Source: Bacillota bacterium (GTDB lineage: Bacteria; Bacillota; Clostridia; Christensenellales; SZUA-584). From it: 32,393 nucleotides of DNA. Every line of letters begins with the position of its first letter. Position 1 is the stretch's first letter. Positions 8,872 to 16,948 of the stretch are shown here, one piece after another. The stretch covers positions 1-32,393 of the forward strand of contig JAEXTV010000033.1 in assembly GCA_023406895.1 (NCBI GenBank), written 5' to 3'. Position numbers and translations under genes: made by a program. A model generated the notes under the pieces. That model was given only the letters and a program-made list of their open reading frames with translations, was not told the origin of the DNA and made no database searches.

Positions 8872-9399
8872 ACTTCGATTTCCTTTCCATGTTAGGTGTG
8901 TGATGATACACACCGTTTTCATCATCCTTATAACATTTAAAAAAATGAAACGCAATATCTCCTGAAGAACCGCGGAAGAATTCAAACCATCTCGATTAAA
9001 TCGCAAACCACTGTTATTTTCTTATAATATTAATTCTGAAATTTCGTAATTTTTCTGACTTCCCATCATAAAAAATTGACTGCCGATTTCCGTCGATAAA
9101 ATCATATAAACTTGTCTCTTTATGCGGCTGAAAACCTTATCAGTGCTCTGCCCGGGATAAGGCTGTCATATCTTTGTGTATGATCGTATCCGATCCCCGC
9201 TGCCTGCTGTTATGATTCCATTCACAGTCTTTAATACATATGTATTATTCTGTTTGTGAAAACATACATGAACGTGTCCTTGAGTGTTATGCTAACCGGA
9301 ACGGGGCAGTTCAGTCTGCTGTCATTTGAAGCGGTGTGCATTTTTTTCTGAGCAGAGCATCTCAGGCGCGCCTCTTTCAGGTGCAGACAAGCTTTTTGA
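8872..9399 (-). promoter_or_regulatory. Control region of the arabinose transporter operon
   Basis: No gene is supported in these roughly 530 nt, bounded upstream by a terminator. Visible elements: a 16-bp perfect palindrome TAATACATATGTATTA at 9232-9247; an inverted repeat CCTTATC/GATAAGG at 9135-9162; a weak promoter candidate (TTACGA 9044-9049, 17-nt spacer, TATAAG 9021-9026); and a 7-bp leader hairpin (8895-8901 with 8908-8914) just before the ribosome site. The response regulator encoded at 11935-13551 is the obvious candidate to bind here, but its operator cannot be assigned from sequence alone. Confidence 0.5.
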
Positions 9400-9432
9400 A
9401 TACAAAAGGCTCTGTATGAGTGATACAGAGCC
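9400..9432 (-). terminator. Rho-independent terminator after the sensor operon
   Basis: A perfect 10-bp stem (9408-9417 with 9423-9432, GGCTCTGTAT against ATACAGAGCC), a 5-nt loop and a UUUU-containing tail on the minus strand. It lies 60 nt after the sugar-binding sensor gene and separates the sensor operon from the transporter operon. Confidence 0.85.
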
Positions 9433-9491
9433 CTTCCTTCACTATGGTTGTCCGTTTGGAAAATATGAATGCCCGTGATGTATGGGTGGTC

Positions 9492-10493
9492 TCAGTATTT
9501 TCTTTGGTCAATCATTTCCTGTGTGATGGTGAAACAGTCAAATTGGGTTTCGTCGATATATTTCTCCCGCCCGACCGGTTCACCGTTTTCCAGCTTTTTA
9601 ATGATCTCATCCACAAAGGGACCCTGCAGCGGGTTGCATTCCACATTCAGCCCGATTTTTCCCTCCAGACAATAGGTCAGCCCAAGCCGCGTTGCATCAA
9701 ATGAGATCACGATCACGCCGTCATCCACATCGCACTTCATATTCACTTTTTTCATGGCGTCTATCGCGCCCAGCGCCTCGCCGTCGTTCTCGCAGTACAC
9801 CACATCGATATCCTGCGTCTTCTTCAAAATACCATCCATGACTTCGGATGCCTTGGCCCTTGTGAAATCACCGTCTTCCTGCGCGATGATTTCCCAATTG
9901 GGATGGCGCATGACGGCCTGCTCAAGGGCCGTGGTCCGGCCGATCTGCGCGGAGGAACCAAGCGTTCCCATGATATGAACGATACGAACGGGTTCCTGCG
10001 TTCTCCCCTGTATTTGCAGCAGATCTTCCAGCCACATGACGGCTTTTTCCCCTTCCTTGCGGAAGTCAGAGCCCACGTACGTCGTATACAGACTCCTGTC
10101 CGCCACATCAATATCGCGATCGATCACGATCACCGGTATGCCGGCGTCTTTGGCTTCCTGAAGTATTGAGTTCCATCCTGTTTCGGTTCTGGGAGAGACG
10201 ACAATATAGTCGACATCCTGCTGAATGAAGGTGCGGATCGCCCGAATCTGGTTTTCCTGCATATTCCGGGCATCGTCAAATATCAATTCGTAGCCGTTTT
10301 CTTCGCACAGTGTCGCTTTCATGCTCTCAGTATTGGCCACGCGCCACTCCGATTCGGCACCTACCTGCGAAAACCCGACCACAATCAGGTTGTCCGGATG
10401 TTCTTCAGATATATCCGTCACGGTTGTCTCAGGGATACATCCGCAAAGCAGAATCACAAAACTAAAGGCTATCGCAAGCATTGGCTTCTTCAT
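9492..10493 (-). CDS. Sugar-binding lipoprotein, probable sensory partner of the histidine kinase (AraP-like)
   Basis: A 333-residue periplasmic-binding-fold lipoprotein with a short signal ending in LLCGC (C19). It is clearly related to the transporter's binding protein: GWNSILQEAKDAGIPVIVIDR, HIMGTLGSSAQIGRTTALEQ and a CEND motif correspond to the same segments there. Its ATG overlaps the kinase stop by 4 bp (ATGA), with AAGGAG 8 nt upstream. There is no transporter subunit in its own operon. The order regulator-kinase-binding protein matches AraT-AraS-AraP of Geobacillus stearothermophilus, where the binding protein presents arabinose to the kinase. I therefore infer a sensing role rather than transport; direct evidence would need binding data. 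Confidence 0.85.
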   Translation of the reverse strand: MKKPMLAIAFSFVILLCGCIPETTVTDISEEHPDNLIVVGFSQVGAESEWRVANTESMKATLCEENGYELIFDDARNMQENQIRAIRTFIQQDVDYIVVSPRTETGWNSILQEAKDAGIPVIVIDRDIDVADRSLYTTYVGSDFRKEGEKAVMWLEDLLQIQGRTQEPVRIVHIMGTLGSSAQIGRTTALEQAVMRHPNWEIIAQEDGDFTRAKASEVMDGILKKTQDIDVVYCENDGEALGAIDAMKKVNMKCDVDDGVIVISFDATRLGLTYCLEGKIGLNVECNPLQGPFVDEIIKKLENGEPVGREKYIDETQFDCFTITQEMIDQRKY

Positions 10494-11938
10494 GTGTCCA
10501 TCTCCTTATCGATCGTTTGTTTAGGAATTGTCACAATCACCCTTGTACCGGTTTCCGGCGTGCTCTCCATGGTCAACCCATATTCATTGCCGAACAAAAT
10601 TTGAATCCTTTGGTGCACGGTCCTTAGCCCAAAGCCTTCGCTTCTGTCGTATTCAAGGGATGCCCGCACCGCACCGAGACGTTCTGTTGTCATACCCGAC
10701 CCGTCATCCGTCACTTCGAGTATCACATTCTCGCCCAGCTCTCTGCCGGTGATGCGGATAAACCCTTTGCGGCGGCTTATTTTTATGCCGTGGTACAGCG
10801 CGTTCTCCACCATCGGCTGCAGTGTCAGTTTGGGGAGTATGTATTTTTTCAGCTCATCCGGAATGTCAATCTCGTAGTGCATCAAATCGCGATAGCGTAT
10901 CTGCTGGATTTCGAGGTAGCTCCGAATGTGCTGCTCCTCCTCCGCGAGTGTGATCACGTTTTGTCCGCGGCTTAAGGAGAAGCGGAAGTAATTCGACAGG
11001 CTATTGACCATCATGACGGCTTCGCTGATTTCCCCCGACTCGATCAGCCAGATGATCGTGTCCATTGTGTTGTAGAGAAAATGCGGGTTCATCTGCGCCT
11101 GCAGCAGCGCCAATTCGGTACGCCGCCGCTGTTTTTCCTGCTCGGCGTTCTTCTCCATCAGCTGGTTTAACTGCCCGACCATGCTCTCGATACCGTCGGA
11201 AAGAAGCTGCACCTCCTCCACGTCGGCCTGTATCGGTTCGCGGACGTGCAGGCTGCCCTTGCCGATCGCTTCGAGACGCTCGCAGAGCTTGTCCACCGGG
11301 TCGACGGTCCGCTTGCTGAGCCGTCTTGAATATGTCAGAAGGAAATACAGCAGCACCAGCGCCACAACGAGGATGACGCCCATCACCACGATCATGTTCG
11401 TAATCATAGCCGATTGTAAATCATCGAGATGTACGGCCTCAGAATAAACGTAGGAATACATCGACTCCCGGATCAGATCCGTCATCATATAGACGTCGTT
11501 TTCCAGCTGATCCATGCGGGAGTCATATCCTTCTGTATCTTCGATCGTATATATCTTCTTCTCCAGCTTGTGGCACATATTCAATACGTCGTTGATGGAA
11601 CGAAGGCTGTCCTTTTCCGTTGTCGTTTCTATGAGCTTGCGCGCCAGCGTCTCCGCGGTTTGTATGTCTTCGATCGGCAATCCGTCTGAATACTGGCTGT
11701 CGCTGACATAATAGTACATCTTCAAATCGACGTTGTATTTGAAATCCTGGTTGAAATCCGCAGCCGTGGTGACGTTGTTGAGAATCGCGTTATACTGCAG
11801 CGCGTACCCCACAGCCACCGACGCGATCGCGAATATCACAATCATCAGCGGCAGCGCCAGCACAACGATCATTTTCCAGAGTCTGCTCTGCATGGTGATT
11901 TTGCCGTTTTTCGCTTGCCGCCCGAAAAAAAGTCTCAC
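10490..11938 (-). CDS. Sensor histidine kinase, YesM type (AraS-like)
   Basis: A membrane sensor kinase of 482 residues. Order: membrane helix about 22-48, an extracellular domain of about 130 residues, second helix about 178-205, a HAMP-like linker, the His_kinase motif QAQMNPHFLYNTMDTI with the phospho-accepting histidine, then a HATPase domain with PMVENALYHGI and DDGSGM. This is the LytS/YesM family, which pairs with AraC-type response regulators. The start is a GTG that overlaps the regulator's stop (GTGA) and is supported by GAGGAG 7 nt upstream. The extracellular domain probably contacts the sugar-binding lipoprotein encoded directly downstream; that contact is inferred from the operon. 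Confidence 0.92.
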   Translation of the reverse strand: MRLFFGRQAKNGKITMQSRLWKMIVVLALPLMIVIFAIASVAVGYALQYNAILNNVTTAADFNQDFKYNVDLKMYYYVSDSQYSDGLPIEDIQTAETLARKLIETTTEKDSLRSINDVLNMCHKLEKKIYTIEDTEGYDSRMDQLENDVYMMTDLIRESMYSYVYSEAVHLDDLQSAMITNMIVVMGVILVVALVLLYFLLTYSRRLSKRTVDPVDKLCERLEAIGKGSLHVREPIQADVEEVQLLSDGIESMVGQLNQLMEKNAEQEKQRRRTELALLQAQMNPHFLYNTMDTIIWLIESGEISEAVMMVNSLSNYFRFSLSRGQNVITLAEEEQHIRSYLEIQQIRYRDLMHYEIDIPDELKKYILPKLTLQPMVENALYHGIKISRRKGFIRITGRELGENVILEVTDDGSGMTTERLGAVRASLEYDRSEGFGLRTVHQRIQILFGNEYGLTMESTPETGTRVIVTIPKQTIDKEMDT

Positions 11939-13551
11939 TGTCTGTCTCCTCTGCGGTATTCACTGGGCGTACAGCCCGATACTTTTTTAAACACGAAACT
12001 GAAATAATGCGGGTCCTTATACCCCACGGCAAACGCGATCTCGCTGGAACGCTTATCCGTTTGGCGGAGCATGCGTTTTGCCTCGCTGATCCGTTTGCCG
12101 GTGAGATATTCCACAAAGGTTTGTCCCACCTCCTGGCTGAACATCGCCGAAAAATAATTGGGGCTGATATTCACTTCTCTGGCCACCTTGTCGAGAGAAA
12201 TGGTTTCATCTGGGTAATGCTTGTCAATGAAGCCGATGGCCTGAGTGAGCAGGTCGCGCTGCTGCTTTTTGCTTTCGCTGTCGCGCAGCTCAATGGCCTG
12301 CCTCATCACCTGATAAGCGTAAAAACGCGCCTCCTCGGCCGTTGTTGTGTTGTCCTTGGGCCGAAGCTCCGATGGCCAGAAGTTCTCCGTGCGGCAGCCG
12401 ATGGAATCTAAGTACTCCGTTGCCGCAAAATAGGTCGTTAACGACAGATATCTGCAAAACAACGGCATGGAGAGGGCATCCTCTCCCACACTTTGCAAAA
12501 GCTGATCGATAAAACGGTCAATTTCTTCGCCTGCTCCGCTGCTTAAAAAGTTACGAATACGCTGCGGGTCGATTTCCTTTTTGCCCGCCTCCGTTTCAAT
12601 GCCGTCCTTTTTACGAAAATCCCGGATGCTGGCTTCAGAAAGGATATGCTCCTTCGGACAAAGATAACGGTAAGACAGTATACGGCTGGCCTCCGAAAAG
12701 CAGGCCGGAACGGCGCTGAGCCGTGAAACCGGCGTCCCGCAGGCGATATACCAATCCACGTCACGCCCGGCCGTCGCGCAGCGGCTTTGGATGCTTTGGG
12801 CACAGTCATCGGTCAGCTGCACAATATTGTCCTGTCCGCCTTTGATCAAGACAGCATACGTCGTGACATTCCAGCGAAACAGAATGTATTCCGGATGGCT
12901 GACGATATACTGGTTCACCTCGTCCTGCAATGCTGCGAGTGCATCCGTGTAGCTCTCCGGCGCACTGCCGTCATATTCGGTGCTGTTGAGCGAAAAAAGA
13001 ACAATGTTATAGCACGGGGCATTGATGTCAATGCCCATTGTCTTCCCCGTTTCGGAAATCTCCGATACGCTCAGACCGCCGGTCACAATTTGCTCGAAGA
13101 ACCTTCTGCGTGAAAACGTTTCATATTCCTGAGCCTCCCGCTGAAAACGCGCGAGGTATTCCTGCTGCTGCTGCTCGGTCTCCATCTTTTTCTGCAGCGC
13201 AATCAAAACCTCCACCATCTTTTCCTTTATGATGGGTTTAAGCAGGTATTGCTCAACGCCCATGCGTATGGCCTGCTGCGCATAGGAAAAATCGTCGTAC
13301 CCGCTGATAATCACAATTTTGGTTCTCGGCAGTTCCTCGCGGACCAGCTTAATCAGCTCAAGTCCGTCCATAAACGGCATTTTTATATCCGTAATAATAA
13401 GATCGGGCTTAATTTGGCGAATTAAAGGCAGCGCAAGTTCTCCATCCGAAGCGTCACCGGCATAAATAAAGCCGTACTGCTCCCAATGGATGTTTTTGCG
13501 TATGCCTTCGCGTACAACGATCTCATCCTCGACAAGAAAGACCTTAAACAT
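11935..13551 (-). CDS. Response regulator with AraC-type DNA-binding domain, YesN type (AraT-like)
   Basis: A 538-residue transcription regulator. The receiver domain occupies about residues 1-120 with D55 (LIITD) as phosphorylation site, the acidic pocket VEDE near the start, and K106 in LLKP. A central region of about 280 residues has no domain I recognise with certainty. The last 100 residues are an AraC-type double helix-turn-helix (ISLDKVAREVNISPNYFSAMF and EIAFAVGYKDPHYFSFVFK). It is the first gene of the sensor operon, with the kinase overlapping its end. It probably activates the arabinose transporter operon downstream, and perhaps the araA/araD genes, in response to sugar. Confidence 0.92.
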   Translation of the reverse strand: MFKVFLVEDEIVVREGIRKNIHWEQYGFIYAGDASDGELALPLIRQIKPDLIITDIKMPFMDGLELIKLVREELPRTKIVIISGYDDFSYAQQAIRMGVEQYLLKPIIKEKMVEVLIALQKKMETEQQQQEYLARFQREAQEYETFSRRRFFEQIVTGGLSVSEISETGKTMGIDINAPCYNIVLFSLNSTEYDGSAPESYTDALAALQDEVNQYIVSHPEYILFRWNVTTYAVLIKGGQDNIVQLTDDCAQSIQSRCATAGRDVDWYIACGTPVSRLSAVPACFSEASRILSYRYLCPKEHILSEASIRDFRKKDGIETEAGKKEIDPQRIRNFLSSGAGEEIDRFIDQLLQSVGEDALSMPLFCRYLSLTTYFAATEYLDSIGCRTENFWPSELRPKDNTTTAEEARFYAYQVMRQAIELRDSESKKQQRDLLTQAIGFIDKHYPDETISLDKVAREVNISPNYFSAMFSQEVGQTFVEYLTGKRISEAKRMLRQTDKRSSEIAFAVGYKDPHYFSFVFKKVSGCTPSEYRRGDRQ

Positions 13552-13613
13552 ATCTTATCTGCCTTTCTTATTGATGTGTATTGTTTTAAAATTTGATATG
13601 CATAACTCCCCAT

Positions 13614-13641
13614 ATATTATGTACTCATTTTATACATTCAA
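13614..13641 (-). promoter_or_regulatory. Candidate promoter of the sensor operon
   Basis: TTGAAT (13636-13641) and TAATAT (13614-13619) are separated by 16 nt, in an AT-rich stretch about 60 nt upstream of the response-regulator ATG. An 8-bp inverted repeat (GGTTCGTT 13664-13671, AACGAACC 13719-13726) lies just upstream and could be a regulator site. Both assignments are tentative. Confidence 0.4.
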
Positions 13642-13771
13642 CAATAGGCAATCTTATGATAATGGTTCGTTTTTCTTATATTCTGAAAAAAATTGCACAA
13701 TGGACATTATAAAAATATAACGAACCGGTCTGATTCGATATGGGTTAAACAGCGAAAGGCTTCATAACGAA

Positions 13772-13796
13772 AAGAGCCGGCATTTGTCCGGCTCTT
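13772..13796 (-). terminator. Hairpin, probable terminator on the minus strand
   Basis: A perfect 9-bp stem (13772-13780 with 13788-13796) and 7-nt loop, followed on the minus strand by a short U-run. It is closely similar in sequence and flanks to the hairpin at 14009-14033, and the two bracket a dispersed element. Confidence 0.6.
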
Positions 13797-13817
13797 CAGA
13801 ATGTCAAAAACCTTTTA

Positions 13818-14008
13818 TCGCGGCCCCTCTGACGACTGTCTTGTAAGGGTGGCTTGGGGCTGTCACCAATAGGTGAACGGCGAAGAGAATATGGCAAAAA
13901 TCAGCCATTCTCACCGGTACTTTGTGCATCTTTTCGGTCCATCCCTTTAGGATCGTCACCTGACTACCCTGAAAAAGGGGTTGAGGGTTCTATAGACTTA
14001 TCGACAAC
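13818..14008 (+). repeat. Dispersed element, copy A
   Basis: A non-coding stretch of about 190 nt that aligns, with divergence, to 24890-25068. Shared blocks in the same order are TTGGGGCTGTCACC followed by AGGTGA, an ATATG, GCCATTC, TTTGTGC, CCATC, TCGTCA followed by CTGAC, and a closing TTATCGACA. No open frame in it looks real. It lies between two related hairpins. Orientation is given so that both copies read on the plus strand. Confidence 0.55.
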
Positions 14009-14033
14009 GAAAAAGCCGACATTTAATCGGCTC
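14009..14033 (-). terminator. Terminator of Feo locus 1
   Basis: AGCCGA (14014-14019) pairs with TCGGCT (14027-14032) across a 7-nt loop; on the minus strand the stem is followed by five U. It lies about 55 nt after the stop of the Cys-rich membrane protein gene, where the feo operon should end. Confidence 0.65.
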
Positions 14034-14085
14034 TTCTCGCTTTGGAGGGTTCGTTTATGGGGGACATGTGTCTCAGGTATATATT

Positions 14086-14256
14086 TCAGCAGTGCTTTTC
14101 ACGGTCACACGCTCCGGAGCAGCCGCCGCACCCGCAGCCGATCGTCTGTCCCTTTTTCTTTTTCTTTATCATGGAAACCACGATCAGGACGGCCGCAGTG
14201 AGCACCGCAAGACCAATCAGTATTGTCGCCAAATGCTCGGAGATATAATTCAGCAT
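14086..14256 (-). CDS. FeoB-associated Cys-rich membrane protein (56 residues)
   Basis: A short gene 12 nt after feoB, preceded by AAGGAGG four bases before the ATG. The product has one N-terminal membrane helix (about residues 8-30), a run of five lysines (31-35) and a cysteine cluster CGCGGCSGAC (41-50) with a last cysteine at the C-terminus, six cysteines in all. This is the layout of the FeoB-associated Cys-rich membrane protein family that follows feoB in many Firmicutes. Its role is unproven; metal handling or assembly with FeoB at the membrane is the usual guess. Position, ribosome site and composition make it a real gene despite its size. Confidence 0.88.
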   Translation of the reverse strand: MLNYISEHLATILIGLAVLTAAVLIVVSMIKKKKKGQTIGCGCGGCSGACDREKHC

Positions 14257-14268
14257 GCGCCCTCCTTC

Positions 14269-16422
14269 TTACAGCCCTGCGTTGGCTGATACCAAAGTTT
14301 TGCCCGCATTTGGTTTCTTGCCTGGCCGGAATATGAAATAGAGCAGCAAGGCTGCCAGCACCACCGCCGCGCCCGTGCCAAAGGTTATTCCGCCGCCCGC
14401 AAACAGAACGCCGAACTGATAAACGAGCAACGCCATACAGTAAGAAAACACGTTTTGGTAAACAAGCGCGAAAGCTGTCCATTTCCGGCTGTTCATTTCC
14501 TTGCTCATTGTGCTGATGGCAGCCAGACACGGCGAATCGAGCAGATTGAACATCAGGAAAGCGAATGCGGCAATCGCGCTCGGAAACATACCCATCACCG
14601 CGGTCCACAGACCGGGGTCAGCGTCACCGAGCTCACCGAGACCGACGAGTATGGCCATTGTGCTCACAATCCCCTCTTTGGCGACAAATCCCGACAGTGT
14701 GGAGGCGACTGCCTGCCATGTGCCGAAACCGAGTGGTATGAAGACGGGAGCGATGAACCCGCCGATAGCCGCAATCAGGCTGAACTCCGCATCCACCATG
14801 CCAAACCGGCCCTCTGAAAATCCAAATGTGCTGAGGAACCACATGATCACACAGAAGAGGAACAATACCGTTCCGGCTTTCTTTAAAAAGCTTCCTACCC
14901 GCTCCCAAACCTGAAGCAGCACATTCTTGATGGCCGGAAGATGGTATTGCGGCAGTTCCATCACAAACGGAGCGGGTTTGCCCGCAAACATCTTTGTCTT
15001 TTTGAGCATCACGCCCGAAACAACAACCGCAAGAATGCCGACGAAGTACATCGTGGGGGCCATCCACCACGCGCCGCCCATGATGGCGCCCGCGATCAGC
15101 GCGATAACCGGCAGCTTCGCGCCGCAGGGCACAAATGTGGTGGTGATCATCGTCATCCGGCGATCCTTTTCATTTTCTATGGTTTTGGTCGACATGATGC
15201 CCGGCACGCCGCAGCCCGTGGAAATCAGCAGCGGAATGAAGCTCTTGCCGGAAAGGCCGAATCGTCTGAATATGCGGTCCATAATAAACGCGATGCGCGC
15301 CATATAGCCGCAATCTTCGAGAATCGACAGAAAGAAGAACAATATGGCCATCTGAGGCGCGAAACCGACGGGTGCCGCAAGGCCGCCGATGATGCCGTTC
15401 ACGATAAGGTCATTGAGCCATGCCGCCGCACCGATATTCGTGAGCCACGCGCCCACGCCCGGCTGTATCCATTCGCCGAACAGCGTATCGTTTGTCCAGT
15501 CGGTCACGATGGTACCGAGTGATGTAACGGAAATATAGTAAACCGCGAACATCACCAGCACAAAAAGCGGCAGCGCCAGTATGCGGTTTGTCATGACCTT
15601 ATCGATTCTATCCGATACGGAGAGCTTTGCCTTCTCCTTCTTTTTATGGGCTCCCGAGAGCAACGCAGCCACACTTTCGTACCGTTCGTTGGTGATGATG
15701 CTCTCCGCGTCATCGTCCAATGCGGTTTCCGCCGCTGCTCGCACCGCATCCGTCCTTTCCTGCAGTGCCGCCGGGAGAGAATTCTTCTTCAGCAGGTTTT
15801 CATCTCGCTCAAACAGCTTGATGCTCAGCCAGCGCGGGTTGAATGCCGCGAGCGTTTTTTCAGCCTCAGCCGCTTCGCTTATTTGAGACAGCGCTTTTTC
15901 CACATCTTTTGAGAAGCAAAGCGGGGTCGGCTTGCGTCCGCCCAGCGTCACCGCTTTTTCAATCAGCACATCAAGGCCCGATTGCTTCATCGCCGATATC
16001 GGCACGACCGGGCAACCGAGGCTCTTTTCCAGCGCTGAACAATCAATGATATCCCCGCGTTTTTCCACCACATCCATCATGTTGAGCGCCACCACGGTGG
16101 GGACGCCAAGCTCAATGAGCTGTGTGGTCAGATACAGATTTCTTTCCAGATTCGACGCATCCACGATGTTGATCAACACGTCGGGCTTGTCATTGAGTAT
16201 GAAGTCGCGCGCGATCACTTCCTCCAGCGTGTATGGCGAAAGCGAATAGATACCCGGCAGATCCACCACCGAAACGTCTTTATGCTTTTTCAGTCTTCCT
16301 TCCTTTTTTTCCACCGTGACTCCCGGCCAGTTGCCCACATATTGCGTGCTGCCGGTCAGTGCGTTAAACAGCGTTGTCTTGCCGCTGTTGGGGTTCCCCG
16401 CCAGCGCCATCCGAATTGTCAT
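14269..16422 (-). CDS. feoB: Ferrous iron transport protein FeoB (locus 1)
   Basis: FeoB is the GTP-dependent membrane permease for Fe(II). The 717-residue protein starts with a complete G domain: G1 GNPNSGKTT (9-17), G2 T36, G3 DLPG (54-57), G4 NMMD (114-117) and G5 SAM (143-145). The membrane part carries the Gate motifs GCGVPGIMSTKTIENEKDR and FVPCGAKLPVIA, including the conserved cysteines, and ends in a short basic tail. The ATG follows GAGGA at 7 nt. It is preceded by two feoA genes and followed by the Cys-rich membrane protein. An operator-like palindrome (16443-16458) sits in the short gap just upstream, so feoB may have its own regulated start. Confidence 0.96.
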   Translation of the reverse strand: MTIRMALAGNPNSGKTTLFNALTGSTQYVGNWPGVTVEKKEGRLKKHKDVSVVDLPGIYSLSPYTLEEVIARDFILNDKPDVLINIVDASNLERNLYLTTQLIELGVPTVVALNMMDVVEKRGDIIDCSALEKSLGCPVVPISAMKQSGLDVLIEKAVTLGGRKPTPLCFSKDVEKALSQISEAAEAEKTLAAFNPRWLSIKLFERDENLLKKNSLPAALQERTDAVRAAAETALDDDAESIITNERYESVAALLSGAHKKKEKAKLSVSDRIDKVMTNRILALPLFVLVMFAVYYISVTSLGTIVTDWTNDTLFGEWIQPGVGAWLTNIGAAAWLNDLIVNGIIGGLAAPVGFAPQMAILFFFLSILEDCGYMARIAFIMDRIFRRFGLSGKSFIPLLISTGCGVPGIMSTKTIENEKDRRMTMITTTFVPCGAKLPVIALIAGAIMGGAWWMAPTMYFVGILAVVVSGVMLKKTKMFAGKPAPFVMELPQYHLPAIKNVLLQVWERVGSFLKKAGTVLFLFCVIMWFLSTFGFSEGRFGMVDAEFSLIAAIGGFIAPVFIPLGFGTWQAVASTLSGFVAKEGIVSTMAILVGLGELGDADPGLWTAVMGMFPSAIAAFAFLMFNLLDSPCLAAISTMSKEMNSRKWTAFALVYQNVFSYCMALLVYQFGVLFAGGGITFGTGAAVVLAALLLYFIFRPGKKPNAGKTLVSANAGL

Positions 16423-16442
16423 CGTCGTTCCTCCTCTAACTT

Positions 16443-16458
16443 GTTAGCATTGGCTAAC
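16443..16458. promoter_or_regulatory. Operator-like palindrome inside the feo operon
   Basis: GTTAGC-ATTG-GCTAAC is a perfect 6-4-6 inverted repeat between feoA and feoB, 21 nt before the feoB ATG. It matches the half-sites in the feoA promoter region (16949-17010), so the same DtxR-family regulator probably binds it. Confidence 0.65.
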
Positions 16459-16475
16459 CTCGTAATCAAAAAAAA

Positions 16476-16694
16476 TTATTGCACAATAATATTTTCGGCA
16501 TCCGCCTTGCGAACCGACAGTTCATAGCCGCGCACCGTCACCTCGATAGGGTCTCCGAGTGGAGCCATCTTTCTCACAAGCACCGTTGTTCCTTTGGTTA
16601 AGCCCATGTCCATAATCCTGCGCCTCACCGCGCCTTCACCCTCGATCTTCCTGACTGTGACTGCAGAGCCACGGGGCACCTCTTTTAACGTCAT
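16476..16694 (-). CDS. feoA: FeoA protein (second of locus 1)
   Basis: FeoA is a small SH3-fold cytosolic protein that assists FeoB. The 72-residue product shows the family pattern: N-terminal TLKEVPRGSAVTVRKI, the middle RRRIMDMGLTKGTTVLVRKMAPLGDPIEV and the C-terminal YELSVRKADAENIIV. The ATG is preceded by AAAGGAG at 8 nt. It lies 21 nt after the other feoA and 53 nt before feoB. It is closer to canonical FeoA than its neighbour, since it keeps the LGDPIEV segment. Confidence 0.93.
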   Translation of the reverse strand: MTLKEVPRGSAVTVRKIEGEGAVRRRIMDMGLTKGTTVLVRKMAPLGDPIEVTVRGYELSVRKADAENIIVQ

Positions 16695-16715
16695 ATATAA
16701 ATCTCCTTTACTCTC

Positions 16716-16925
16716 TTATACCACGATGCGGCTGGAAAGCTGTTTGTCCAGCGCCACACGCGTGTCCTTAACCTTCAGTATCAGATTCCCGGCGATGCTC
16801 GAAATCACCGTCACAGGATGGCCTTCAATAAAACCAAGACGGTTTAAAAATCTTATCGTGTCGTCTTTGCCCGTGATCTTTTTAATCGTAACGGAATCGC
16901 CGGGTTTTGCCATTGTCAACGGCAT
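16716..16925 (-). CDS. feoA: FeoA-like protein (first of locus 1)
   Basis: A 69-residue SH3-fold FeoA-domain protein, first gene of the operon. It has SVTIKKITGKDDTIRFLNRLGFIEGHPVTVIS, matching the FeoA core, but lacks the GDPIEV segment and reads NLILKVKDTRVALD instead. Two dissimilar FeoA proteins before one FeoB is common in clostridia, and the divergent copy may have a distinct regulatory or partner role. The ATG follows GAGGAG. The upstream promoter is covered by operator-like boxes. Confidence 0.88.
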   Translation of the reverse strand: MPLTMAKPGDSVTIKKITGKDDTIRFLNRLGFIEGHPVTVISSIAGNLILKVKDTRVALDKQLSSRIVV

Positions 16926-16948
16926 GATTGCTCCTCGCTTTCGTTAAA

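Noticed and set aside
8941..8965. Catabolite-repression (cre) site before the transporter operon
   Set aside because: ATGAAACGCAATATC is one base short of the cre spacing and fails at key positions.
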